Positions 1-9,503 of a DNA stretch of 64,000 nt are shown one piece after another. Each line of letters opens with the position of its first letter. Position 1 is the stretch's first letter. The stretch lies in the NCBI GenBank assembly GCA_002077065.1, contig NAJO01000022.1:620001-684000 (forward strand), in the 5' to 3' direction. This DNA comes from Cryoendolithus antarcticus (lineage: Eukaryota > Ascomycota > Dothideomycetes > Cladosporiales > Cladosporiaceae). Under the pieces are notes generated by a model. It did not search any database. It was given only the letters and a program-made list of their open reading frames with translations, and had not been told where the DNA came from. Made by a program: the position numbers and the translations under genes.

Positions 1-1099
1 GGAGTCGCTCAGCAAAGGTATGAACGAAAGGATCGCCATGCGAGGTAGCATAATCGTGTATGCAGCTGATCAGCTCTCCGCCTTTCTTGCCTCGCGAGCT
101 TTCAACGATCAGGCTCATTAGCCGCAGAGCGATAGTCGCATCTCGCGTCCACACCACAAGCCGCTTGAGCGTAACGCCAGTCTTGCCCAGTCCGCCCTTT
201 GGCGCCTGATCGTCCACAGATAGCAGTGCCCTCCTGATCTGGCCCTCGAGTTGTGCGACTAGAGTCAGGTACGAGCGCAGCTCCATACCGATAGCAGATT
301 GCAGACTTTGGCTCACTAGCCCACCAGTCTCTGACTTTTCCGCGAATTTCGCAAGTGACCTATACAGCAACGCAGGCTCCGCAAGCGCATGCAGTAGAGC
401 GATCATCGGCACAGGCAATGTAGGTGGCAGCTTGAGCGACACATCGTCTTCGAAGGCCAGGTTCGTAGACGACAACCCTTGTAATGTGAAAGGTAGGTCC
501 CTCATTAGCGCTGCCTCTGTCGGACCGCCACCCTGCTCAACGCGCCCATTCGCTATATCATCTTTCTGCTCCGCGCCCACGCTGGCCTCCTGCGGTCGCG
601 GCCCCGTAGCCCGCTCCCCTACAGGTCTCGCCCGTGGACTTCCCATCCCTCGACTCCGCGGCACGCCCAGCAACCTCTTCCCCTCATCATCCCCATCATC
701 CCCTTCCCCCTCCTCCTCTTCCCGCCTCATATCCTCAGCAACCCGTCCCAGGAACCACAATATTCCTCCCTTCCTCCCCAACACCTTCTGCGCCTGCAAC
801 CGTTCCACCAATCCGCCCAGCCTCTGCGCCCTCTCCTGCCCATCATCATCCCCCTCGTCCCTCATTCGTCGCCTCAACTCCTCAGCCACGAACTCCACAT
901 CCTCCCACCTCCCATCACTGCTCTCATCCGCCTCAGCATCCGCCGCACTGTTTATAAGGCTTCGCGCGCGCTCATTAGCGGCCTCCCAGCGGGCGTCGGC
1001 TTGCTCTTGCGATTCATGAGGGAGGCGGTCGGGGATGAGGCGCGAGAGGAGGGAGGAGAGGGCGGAGTCTAGACGGGTGGGAGGGGCGGTGGTGCTCAT
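1..1099 (-). CDS. Gamma-tubulin complex component 3 (Spc98/Alp6/GCP3), 5' part
   Basis: The frame is open from ATG 1099 down to base 1, about 366 codons, and runs off the window, so the C-terminal gamma-tubulin-binding half is missing. After a disordered acidic stretch (residues about 60-190) comes a segment beginning MRDLPFTLQGLSSTNLAFE, then helices with PTLPVPMIALLHALAEPALL and LRSYLTLVAQLEGQIRRAL. This order matches the start of the Spc97/Spc98 (GCP) fold in GCP3 proteins. Such proteins form the gamma-tubulin small complex that nucleates microtubules at spindle pole bodies. No intron is needed. Assigning GCP3 rather than GCP2 rests on remembered motif similarity. Confidence 0.82.
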   Translation of the reverse strand, partial: MSTTAPPTRLDSALSSLLSRLIPDRLPHESQEQADARWEAANERARSLINSAADAEADESSDGRWEDVEFVAEELRRRMRDEGDDDGQERAQRLGGLVERLQAQKVLGRKGGILWFLGRVAEDMRREEEEGEGDDGDDEGKRLLGVPRSRGMGSPRARPVGERATGPRPQEASVGAEQKDDIANGRVEQGGGPTEAALMRDLPFTLQGLSSTNLAFEDDVSLKLPPTLPVPMIALLHALAEPALLYRSLAKFAEKSETGGLVSQSLQSAIGMELRSYLTLVAQLEGQIRRALLSVDDQAPKGGLGKTGVTLKRLVVWTRDATIALRLMSLIVESSRGKKGGELISCIHDYATSHGDPFVHTFAERL

Positions 1100-1453
1100 A
1101 TTGATCTGAGCAGCATAGTGGGTGTGTGCATCTGGGTCGTCGTTTACTTAGTAGCAGATAATTATAGTATTAAGACGCGTGAAGTGGGACGCGACTGTTG
1201 TGGTGGGGGTTCAGTGGGGGGCTTCGCTGGATGGCCATGAAGACAACACAATGGGTACTGTATTGCGATATGATATTCTCATAAAGTGGTATCACAGTGA
1301 TGATTGTATACTCGCTATGCTGTGTATCGCTAACATACAGTCGCCGACTCATCGTATGCTTCGCAATGCACCCGCGTATGCTTAATCCATGCTCATGCAG
1401 TACTCTCTACACGCCCCGTAACGCCATGCTAAATCCAAGTCAAATGCAATCGA
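1100..1453. other. Intergenic region, GCP3 promoter side
   Basis: Lies between the GCP3 start and the stop of the DysF gene on the same strand, so it should hold the GCP3 promoter and the DysF-gene terminator. Short open frames on both strands overlap and show no coding character. Confidence 0.5.
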
Positions 1454-3343
1454 TTACTCCATGATCACAGGATCCTGCCCAAAGTCGGAGTCAATGCCCT
1501 TTGGCATCACGACCTCGACTGGCGTCTCTTTCTCGGTGCCAGCGCTCTCCTCAGCAGAAGACTCCGGAGCGTCCGAGTAGACTTCCCCAGACCGCTGCTC
1601 TTCCTTCACTTCCTCAAGCGAAGGTCCATCAAGCTGCTCTTCATCCTCCTCCTCGACAACACCGTCAAGTGTAGCATACTTCGCTTTACTCTTCCCTTTC
1701 ACCGAGGGCGCCGGCGTCTCGGCAGGCGTCTCGAACGTTTCTACCTCAGACTCGGTCTCCGGGACTTTCATAGCACTCTTCGCACCATTGACAGCTGGAT
1801 TCTGCGAAGCAGCCGTGACGTAGCCTGCGTCCGTCTCATCGCTCTCACTCTGCACTTTCGACTTCCCATTCATTGACTTCTCATCAATATGCTCGGGATG
1901 CTTGTGCAGCTCTGGCGGAGGTTCGCTGGGATGCTGCTTACTCTTAAAGCTCTCCTGATCGTGAGCCGCGGCAGCAGGGTCAAGACCTTGCCACTTCTTC
2001 TCGTCCCAATGCACACTGTCCGTAGCGTGCAGAGCTTGTCCCTCATGTGCCATGGACTTAATGTCAGACCAGTACTCCAGCTTCTTGACCTGCTCGTCAG
2101 CCGCGTTGACAGCTTTGAGCAAGTTGTCGGCGTGCTTCGCAGCAGTCTCGTGCTTCCTCTTCGTTTCTTCGTCATCATGAGTGTGATCTGCTAGCGACTC
2201 CTTGCGCGTGCTAGCGTGCTCGAATCGCTGCATGAGGTCTGTGAGTAGCTGGCGACGGGAAGACTGGTACACGAAGAGAGACATTATCTCCGGCATACGG
2301 TCTGACAGGTAGAACAACTCGTCTCCGCCGTGGTCGATAAATTTACGGACACCAACGAGCTTCTCACGATCTACCGCAGCTTTGCGCATTAGGTGAAGGA
2401 GCGTGCCAATGTCGGGAATTTCGACTTTCTCAATATCGGGCTCGTCGTCAACTTTAGCGAAAGTGCGAGCTTGCGCGCTAGAGAGTATAGCGCTGCTGTC
2501 GAGCGAGCGAGGACGGACTGTGCTGGGATGAATAGTGAAGTAGTCTGCCGTGAGCTCGTGACCACGCTCTTTCGTATGGTGCACGGTGTGCTTCCTGACT
2601 CTCTTCCGCAGCCATCTGCGCCGTCGCACGAATGAGTGGAACCAAGGATGATTGCCGTGCCATGCGAAGCCCTTCTGGAACGAGAAGCTGTACTCCCAGC
2701 CCTCCTCATCGACATCCCGACTCATGTCCACGTACCAATTATGCCATGCCCACTCCCAGCTAGGGTCAGGCACTTGCGCATTGCGAATATCGACAGGTGA
2801 AGTGCGGAATGTGTTGTTCTGCCAGGACTTCGGATCGAAGTTTAGCAGTGAGCTACTGCTGAACATGGGGATGCCGAAGAGGAATGCGCCGCGCTGATTC
2901 TCGTAGAGGATGTCAATCACGCTGTCCTCTTCCGTACCACGTCCAAGAGTGCGCTTGCGTCGCAGCATGCCTTTTGCTCGTGCTGTGCCGCGCTCGAGGT
3001 AGCCTTTCTGCGCGGGTGTAGCCTCGTCGCCGGGCTGCGGCGCTTCTGCATCAGGATCATGGAAGCGATCTTGCTGGTAGCGCCTGTACTTCTGCTTGTC
3101 GACTTGCTGTTTGACTGTCTGGCGGAGTGAATTGCTCGTCAGGCGTTTCGATAAGGGTTCGAGGGGCGTCGGTGCTCGCGTACTGTCACTGTCCTCTTCT
3201 TCAGCACTCTCCAAGCCATGTTCAGGGGTATCAACAGGCGCCCTGGGCCGTGTCTGATCTATGAGGGTAATCTGGTTGGCCTGGACAGAACCCTCGTCGG
3301 GGACCTCCGTAAGAGTATTGAGTATGGACGGATTACGCGACAT
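1454..3343 (-). CDS. DysF (peroxin/dysferlin) domain protein, Mug65/Spo73-like
   Basis: Single open frame of 629 aa from ATG 3343. Residues about 1-150 are acidic and disordered with a basic patch. The central part starts FLFGIPMFSSSSLLNFDP and continues through WEWAWHNWYVDM to HPWFHSFVRRRRWLRKR; the Trp/Arg-rich ends are typical of DysFN and DysFC. The C-terminal 250 residues are Glu/Lys-rich and probably disordered. Fungal DysF proteins include peroxisome/ER membrane proteins of the Pex23/Pex30 group and the meiotic proteins Mug65 and Spo73. No clear transmembrane segment is visible, which favours the Mug65/Spo73 type. A possible 5' exon lies just upstream (3387-3551). Confidence 0.8.
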   Translation of the reverse strand: MSRNPSILNTLTEVPDEGSVQANQITLIDQTRPRAPVDTPEHGLESAEEEDSDSTRAPTPLEPLSKRLTSNSLRQTVKQQVDKQKYRRYQQDRFHDPDAEAPQPGDEATPAQKGYLERGTARAKGMLRRKRTLGRGTEEDSVIDILYENQRGAFLFGIPMFSSSSLLNFDPKSWQNNTFRTSPVDIRNAQVPDPSWEWAWHNWYVDMSRDVDEEGWEYSFSFQKGFAWHGNHPWFHSFVRRRRWLRKRVRKHTVHHTKERGHELTADYFTIHPSTVRPRSLDSSAILSSAQARTFAKVDDEPDIEKVEIPDIGTLLHLMRKAAVDREKLVGVRKFIDHGGDELFYLSDRMPEIMSLFVYQSSRRQLLTDLMQRFEHASTRKESLADHTHDDEETKRKHETAAKHADNLLKAVNAADEQVKKLEYWSDIKSMAHEGQALHATDSVHWDEKKWQGLDPAAAAHDQESFKSKQHPSEPPPELHKHPEHIDEKSMNGKSKVQSESDETDAGYVTAASQNPAVNGAKSAMKVPETESEVETFETPAETPAPSVKGKSKAKYATLDGVVEEEDEEQLDGPSLEEVKEEQRSGEVYSDAPESSAEESAGTEKETPVEVVMPKGIDSDFGQDPVIME

Positions 3344-3386
3344 GTCGTGTGATTCACAATGCTAGATTGGGCGACTTGGATGATCT

Positions 3387-3551
3387 TCACCTGTCATTCA
3401 GTCTGATCGGCGCATCGTCGTCTCCTGCATCTTCCTCCCACTCGTCCTCCGGCTTGATGGACCGACTGGGCGCGTTCGAGGTAGACTCGTACTGTGTCTC
3501 TTGAGGGGTCGTCGACGACTCGGACGTGATATGTACTTCTATCGCGTTCAT
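3387..3551 (-). CDS. Small acidic ORF, possible separate gene or 5' exon
   Basis: A 54-codon frame with a true ATG at 3551, rich in Ser, Thr, Glu and Asp, ends 43 nt before the DysF-gene ATG. A GTGAAG donor-like site sits at its stop codon, but I could not find an acceptor that keeps the DysF frame. It may be an upstream ORF of that mRNA, a small gene or chance. Product unknown. Confidence 0.2.
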   Translation of the reverse strand: MNAIEVHITSESSTTPQETQYESTSNAPSRSIKPEDEWEEDAGDDDAPIRLNDR

Positions 3552-4082
3552 GTTGGCATGTCTGTTGGTCGACTTTGATAAGATACTCAAGCACATGCAC
3601 TTGAATGGTTGGGGTCTGGCTCCCACAAATCTGGTATATGAGACAGCCGCGCCTCAAAGGCTGCGACTGCCAGATGATCGACTGCCTTTACTAGCGGCGG
3701 GCGATACCGCTCAGGACTGCTTTAAGTGGAAGAGTTGACAGCGCTCTGGTAGCGACTGACAGTGAACTTTAGAGGTGACACTCTTGAGCAGACTGATCAT
3801 CGAGGAATGCTCATCCGAGCTGATCTGACCAACGTGCATGGTGCAATAATATATAAGGTATTCTACCATATCTCTTTGATCGTTCTTTCCTAGCGCGCTG
3901 TGGCTGAAGCTCCCCTCGCCGCCTCGGTAAGAGGTACGTCACAAAACGTGCTAGCAATACAAGGCCTGGACTGGTGCATAATAAACACCTGCGTTTGACT
4001 TCCATCTCACCACCACCTCCCTAGTACCTTCGTCCTATCAACTCGCAATCCCACCCATTCGATCGCAACCACCATCGCCATC
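3552..4082. other. Divergent intergenic region
   Basis: Sits between the leftward DysF gene and the rightward 4083 gene. A TATA-like run (ataatatataaggt) lies near 3846 and CT-rich leader sequence precedes the 4083 ATG. No further gene is supported. Confidence 0.4.
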
Positions 4083-4703
4083 ATGTCCAACCGCGCAATC
4101 CCCGCCGTCGGTGTTGCCGTCGCCGCAGCAGCCGGCTACTACCTCTACCAGTCCGGAGGCGACCCAAAGGCCGCCGAGAAGCGTCTTGAAGGTGCGCAGT
4201 CATATCCTAACACTCAATCATCCCACTCCTCATTCTTCTCGCCGAGCTGCCTCCCGCGAAACCACATTACTAACATCCCCTCCCCACCACAGCCGACGCA
4301 GCCAAACTCCGCAGCAAAGCCTCCACAACCAACACCTCCGAGGTGCAAAACAAAGGCTCCGAGCTTCAAAAGAACGCCTCCGTGCTCGCATCCGACGCCC
4401 GCGCCGAAGTCGAACGTCTGGCCAACCAGGCAAAGTCCAAGGGCAGCGAGGTGGATGCCAAGCTCGAGGCTTACCGCGCGGATGCGGCGAAGAAGCTCGA
4501 GGGCGCGTATGCTGAGACGAGCAGCAAGGTGAACGAGGCGGCGGATAAGTTTGATCGGAATGTGCAGCAGGTGAGTGTCTTGCGATGGACTCTACATTGC
4601 ACCAAGAGCGATGGTGGCTGTGAGGACATCATGAAACTAACATAGGTGGCAGGGCGCCAAGGAGGCAAAGGGCACGCTTTCAAGCTGGTTCGGAGGGAAA
4701 TAG
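4083..4703 (+). CDS. Small membrane-anchored protein (fungal 'calcofluor white hypersensitive'-like)
   Basis: Three exons: 4083-4191, 4293-4570, 4653-4703, giving 145 aa. Introns have consensus ends, and the first carries a CTAAC branch site at 4270. The N-terminus (AIPAVGVAVAAAAGYYLYQS) is a short hydrophobic segment, followed by GGDPKAAEKRLEADAAKL and a long Ala/Lys/Glu-rich amphipathic helix. It ends with GAKEAKGTLSSWFGGK, a tail seen in these small fungal proteins, which supports the last exon. The family is often labelled calcofluor white hypersensitive protein; its biochemical role is not established. The fold resembles an anchored LEA-like or apolipoprotein-like helix (inference). Confidence 0.8.
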
Positions 4704-5074
4704 GTTATTCTGGGATGGATGCTAGGAAGCGAGGAGCAGTCGTTGATGGCAGAGCGGAGTACCCTAAGTATTGTATGTATGCTATCTTCACCAGACTCCA
4801 CTTCAAAACCCCAAATCCAGTATGTCTGACCGGACGACTGGCAAGAACAACCGACTACGAACAGCGGAACATCCAATTACAGTCTTGTGTGATGCTAGCG
4901 CGTAGCTGATGACGAAGGACGGAGATGCGTTACCGATACAATCTCGCAACGTGTCTATATATGCTTTTCGCCTGTCCTGCAACGCCGTCAATGAGAAAGA
5001 CTCAAGGGGGTATAGTGCATCATCATCTTCATCATAATCGTAATCGCCGCTGCCACTTCAACGCTGTGACCAGG
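4704..5074. other. Convergent 3' region
   Basis: Between the 3' ends of the 4083 gene and the IFRD gene. It should contain both terminators; nothing else is recognisable. Confidence 0.4.
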
Positions 5075-6418
5075 TCACTCCTCAATGCCTGCAAATTCCT
5101 GTTCCAATGCGTCTCTCACGCCCTCGTTTCCCTCCAGATGCACCAGTAGCCCGCCCTGGAGCACTGTCCTCAGCGCGCCTAACCGCAAGTACATCCACCA
5201 CTTGTCTATCACCCAGCTACGCCCTCCCTTGCCACCTACTGCAACGTTCAGTCGACTTCCGTACTCCCTGCCATCCTCATCTAACGCCTTGCTGTACCGC
5301 GGCCCTCGCGTCGGCTTCTCGACCGTCGCCAGTACGTCGGAAAAAGTCTGATGCAGTGCGCGGCGAGACTTCTTCGATAAGCGTTTCGAAGATACTTGGG
5401 CGAGGGCTTCGAGCTGCGAGATCAGCTCTTCGGGATGTCGATGAGCAGTGTAGCGTTGGATCATGTGCGGACCGTCACCATTGGCGTGGCCCGAGGAGTC
5501 TGAGCCAGGTGAAGGTGGCGCCTCGTCTTCCTCCGCTTCGGTATAGCTTCGCTCGAACAAGAATGCGATGTTCTCGCCTGTTGCTATCTGTACTTCTGCA
5601 TCAGAGGACTGCAGCTGGTCGGTGAAGGCTTCCATGGCGACTTCTGTGATGTCTTCCAGATCTTGGACTTTCGTTGCTAGTAGTCCCCAAGTTTGCAGTG
5701 CGGCGGTGACGATTGAGGCATTGTCGGGGCAGTCTATGGACGAACCGTCTGAGGAGATAATCTCGAGGAGAAGGTCCATGGATTCTTCGATGTCGTCTTC
5801 AGGGGCGTCGCCGAAGAAGGCTATGGTACCGAAGGCTTGGATTGCTGCATGTTTGATTGTTGGCTCAGGGGAGTCTGTGATCAAAGATTGGACAGTCCGA
5901 GCAGTGGTAGTGTAGAGCGCTTCACTTGGCGCAGTGACGAAGATCAGAGCGAGTACCTTCAGTGCCTGCACTGTCTCCTTCTCTGTCTGTCCAGCCTTGA
6001 TACTTTTCATTATGGCCGGTACAAGCTCATCCACCTTCCGCCCGAGCTCAGCTTTCGCAACATACCGCTGCAGGTCCACTCCAAGTCCAGCCAGCGCAAT
6101 CTCCCTCCCCTCAGCCGAGCTCCGCTTGCGATCGCAAATCGCATCGATACGCTGATACAGGTCCGTGATCACCACATCAGCAGGCGTATGGGAGTCCTCC
6201 TCATGTTGAAGATCCTCCAGACTTGTTGTACCCCATGCCGAGGCGTCGCTACCTTCACTCTCGTCGTCCGATACATTGCGCGAAGGTACGCGGGAGCCAC
6301 TCCGTGAAGGTGTAGGTGAGCCTGCGCTGCTGGCAGCTGGTGTGCCTTGCTTCGAGCGCTGCTTGCGAGACTGGGTTTTGCCGCTCTCGAGCAAGACTTG
6401 CTTGCGAAGGTCGTGCAT
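5075..6418 (-). CDS. Interferon-related developmental regulator (IFRD) family protein
   Basis: Intronless 447 aa frame from ATG 6418. A basic Ser-rich N-terminus (residues 1-60) precedes an all-helical ARM/HEAT-like region with VQALKVLALIFVTAP, IKHAAIQAFGTIAFF and ATGENIAFLFERSYTE, the conserved spine of the IFRD N-terminal domain. The C-terminus has LSKKSRRALHQTFSDVLATVE and GSRLNVAVGGK...VIDKWWMYLRLGALRTVLQGG, matching the IFRD C-terminal region. IFRD proteins are transcriptional co-regulators and, in animals, ribosome-associated factors. The fungal role is not defined. Confidence 0.88.
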   Translation of the reverse strand: MHDLRKQVLLESGKTQSRKQRSKQGTPAASSAGSPTPSRSGSRVPSRNVSDDESEGSDASAWGTTSLEDLQHEEDSHTPADVVITDLYQRIDAICDRKRSSAEGREIALAGLGVDLQRYVAKAELGRKVDELVPAIMKSIKAGQTEKETVQALKVLALIFVTAPSEALYTTTARTVQSLITDSPEPTIKHAAIQAFGTIAFFGDAPEDDIEESMDLLLEIISSDGSSIDCPDNASIVTAALQTWGLLATKVQDLEDITEVAMEAFTDQLQSSDAEVQIATGENIAFLFERSYTEAEEDEAPPSPGSDSSGHANGDGPHMIQRYTAHRHPEELISQLEALAQVSSKRLSKKSRRALHQTFSDVLATVEKPTRGPRYSKALDEDGREYGSRLNVAVGGKGGRSWVIDKWWMYLRLGALRTVLQGGLLVHLEGNEGVRDALEQEFAGIEE

Positions 6419-6936
6419 GACTGATTACACTCGGATGTTGCTGAGATAGAGGAGCCTGAGGAATCTTCCTGAAAAGCCTCCAAGTAACGTCTTTAGAGGC
6501 GGTTGAATATGTTCAAGTCAGTGAGTCACGATGACTTGCTGGCAGCCTTGAGCTATCGTATGGGCGTGTGGGAGCGGTCAGTGAATGCTAAGTGGATACT
6601 GGCTCGGAAGTCCATGAAGCTGGCTTTGACTGCAATTGTGAGTGTGAGGACGGTAAGCTTTGACGCGTGAGTGCGGCGGTATGATCGTTGCGGACAACAA
6701 TGTTACATGTCGAGCACCAGTCAAGTCACTTGTAATTGATCTTGTGTGTGGGGAACCCGGATGTGGGGTCAGCTGATGATCCTGGTCGGGGCGGACCGGG
6801 TTGGACGCGGAGGCACAGAACGATAACTCCGTTTGCCAGGCGCGAGGTCACATGTACCCACTGGCGATGATGGCTGGGACACAGGCAAAGTTAGGATCGC
6901 GAAGTGAGAGTCCATACCAAGTCGTTATACAGGTCC
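6419..6936. other. Intergenic region upstream of the IFRD gene
   Basis: About 0.5 kb between two leftward genes, holding the IFRD promoter and the isochorismatase terminator. A GC-rich stretch near 6750-6820 (gtcggggcggaccgggt) may hold zinc-finger activator sites. No ORF of note. Confidence 0.4.
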
Positions 6937-7698
6937 TTAAAGGATCTCGGTGAGATCGCTCGCCTTCGCAACGGCACCGAAGATTCCACCTTCGGTCTTC
7001 ACCATTTCCACAGCAGCCAAATGTAGCGTCTTACTTGAGGCAGCACAGCAGTCCTCGACGAGTAGACAATCATACCCTCGATCGTTGGCCTCCCTCATAG
7101 TAGTGCTCACGCAAACATCCGTCGTCACTCCACAGATGATCAAATCCTTCACTCCCTTCACCCTTAGCAGTAAGTCAAAATCAGTGTTCGTGAAAGCTCC
7201 CTTGCCGGGCTTGTCGATTATCGGCTCCCCAGGCAGAGGGTAGAGCTCTGATATGATATCGTGACCTGCTTCACCGCGGACGAGGAGACGCCCTAGTGGT
7301 CCAGAGTCGCCTATACCCAGGCCCGATGGGTTGTTTCGTGAGCGGAAGAGCTCTCGAGAGGGAAGATCCGACAAGTCTGCGCGATGGCCTTCGCGGGTGT
7401 GGAAGATGGGGTAGCCTTGCTTTCGGAACACAGCTAGCAGATTCTGGAGCGTTGGTATGATGGCCCGAGTGGCAGCAACAGAGTAGCCCTGGTGGGTAAG
7501 GTAGCCGCCTTCTTCGCAGACTTGGAAGGAAGATCAGACGGATTGGGAGGAGGAAAGAAAACGAGACAAGATGCTGAGTTCTGTCGTGTACTTACAGTCT
7601 CGCTGCATATCGATGATGAGCAACGCTGTCGTCTGGGAACTCAGAGCGCCCTCGTGAGGCCACTCATACGGAGAGGAATGTACGCGATTCGCATGCAT
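6937..7698 (-). CDS. Isochorismatase-like cysteine hydrolase
   Basis: Two exons: 7698-7596 and 7520-6937, 228 aa. The intron starts GTAAGT and ends CCAAG. ATG 7698 is the first in-frame ATG; further upstream only a GTG is open. Exon 1 gives PYEWPHEGA and ALLIIDMQRDF. Exon 2 gives GYLTHQGYSVAATRAIIPTL, GKGAFTNTDFD and GVTTDVCVSTTMREANDRGY. These place the Asp, Lys and Cys of the catalytic triad in DMQRDF, GKGAF and TDVCV. The family cleaves amide or ester bonds (isochorismatase, nicotinamidase, ureidoacrylate or biuret-type amidases). The closest flavour is RutB/biuret-hydrolase-like, but the substrate cannot be told from sequence. Confidence 0.88.
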
Positions 7699-7972
7699 AG
7701 CTTGAGGCTTTGGCAGCAGCAGAGAGCGAGGCCAGTCTACAGAACTAGGGACTAGACGTATGTGATCGCATATGATCACTCACTGTGAAATGGACAAATG
7801 TGGTTGCTAGGCAGCTGGTCCATCAGGAGCAAGAGCAATCCTGTGGCTGCGGATCTAGCTTCCGGTTTACGCGGCCACTCCCGCAGAACCTCAAGACCAG
7901 GAAACCAGCTCTATGGAAGTTCACTATTGCTGCAGCTCTCCACAAGAAAGCTATATATTACTCACAGACACC

Positions 7973-9503
7973 ATGGACCGATCACTCGACGAGATCATAT
8001 CCGAGCGACCGGTATGTTGCTATAGACTTGTTCATTGAGTCTGCGCTGATCAAAATCTCAGGCTCGCAGAGGTGGTCGAGGAGGTGACCGAAACGACCGG
8101 GGCGATCGAGGCGACAGAGCAGATAGAGGCGATCGACGAGCTCCACCTCCGAGAGCAGCGCGCAGAGAAGAGTATCCTCGCGATGGCGTAAGAAAGGTCA
8201 GTAGGCATAGCAATGAGGGCGCAATGGGAAAGGCTTCACAGCAAAGACCTGCACGAGGAACTGCGCACAGCACACGGGATTCAACGCTGACAAGCCAATG
8301 TGTTCCAGGTGCATCCTCCTCCGTAGTGACATCGACCTGAGGTCCACTCGCTAGCGATCTCGATCGGCGGATCCACCCGAGACGACACTGACCTAACCTC
8401 CCTTTGTAGCCACGACGCGAAGAAGCAGCACACCTCGACACGTGAGCATACAACACCACAGTCAGCTCGTGGGGAGTTACTGACGAGACTTGCAGCGACT
8501 GGGTACACGACAGGTTCGAGGAGGATCGATACGACCGCCGAGGAGGCCGTGGTGGTGATCACGGCTACGATGACCGGGTTCCTCCAGCGGCTGTCGATAC
8601 ACGAGCACGCGAGCCGTGAGTGACAGCCAAACCATTGACTGCCGGATCTCACTGACACGTAATAGCGAGGCCAAGAAGATCCGGGTTGACAACATCCATT
8701 ACGACATTCAAGAAAAGGACATAAAGGTACAGTCACATCGCATTGGCATTGCTACAAGCGCTGTCTAATTTTCATAGGAACTCTTCGAGCGCATTGGCCA
8801 AGTGGAATCGGCTCAAATGCTGTACGACCGCATGGACCGCTCTCAAGGCACAGCTTTCATCACCTACGTCGACCCACGCGATGCTCGCGACGCAATCCGC
8901 GAGTATGATGGTGCAAATGCGCATGGCCAGCCAATCCGCCTTACGCTTATGCCGGTCGGACCAGCTACAGGGCCAAGAGCAGCCGCGAGCAAAGGCTCGC
9001 TTTTTGAACGGGTGGAGAGGCCAGCGAGAAGTCTATTCGACCGCATTGACAATGGACCCAGCAGTAGGGACGATAGCCGCGAGCCTGCAGGGAGACGAGG
9101 TGGAAGGGGTGGCAGGCCGGACAGAAGCTATAGCCCGGAGAAGGACAGGCTGCTACGGGTGCCAGACAACATCGACCGCTACGTGCCAGGGCAGAGAGAC
9201 TCAAGGTCTCCTGTTGGACGTGGCGGAGGACGGGAGCGTGGGAGGCGACCTGGCGCACGACGTGAAGAGGGCACCCGGGGTGGAGGTCGAGGAGGAAGAG
9301 GTACAGATGGCGCACCTAGAGGTGGCGGACGTAGAGGAGTGAAGACTGCCGAGCAGCTGGACGCCGAGATGGACGACTACTTTGGTGGCGGCGGTGGTGG
9401 TCAGAACGGAAGTGCAGAGAAGGCGCAGAACGGCACTGGAAGCACCGCAGCTGCGACTACAGCGCCGGCAGCTGTGGACGACGACATCGACATGATCGAG
9501 TAG
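7973..9503 (+). CDS. yra1: mRNA export adaptor Yra1/ALY (THO complex subunit 4), RRM protein
   Basis: Six exons: 7973-8011, 8062-8196, 8410-8441, 8496-8615, 8666-8726, 8778-9503; 370 aa. The N-terminus MDRSLDEIISERP is the UAP56/Sub2-binding motif of ALY proteins. It is followed by RGG/RGD repeats, EYPRDGVRK, and WVHDRFEED after a tiny exon. The RRM spans about residues 111-190 (KIRVDNIHYDIQ, then TAFITYVDPRDARDAI). The C-terminus is RGG-rich and ends LDAEMDDYFGGGGG followed by an acidic tail. Yra1 links Sub2/TREX to the Mex67 exporter in the nucleus. The 213-nt second intron is the longest; its boundaries were chosen to keep frame and the WVHDRF motif. Confidence 0.9.

Noticed and set aside
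432..1019. Plus-strand Ser/Pro-rich frame of 195 codons
   Set aside because: It is the antisense shadow of the GCP3 coding sequence.
7699..7779. Longer N-terminus for the isochorismatase-like protein starting at 7779
   Set aside because: The codon at 7779 is GTG; the first in-frame ATG is 7698, which fits the family's usual length.
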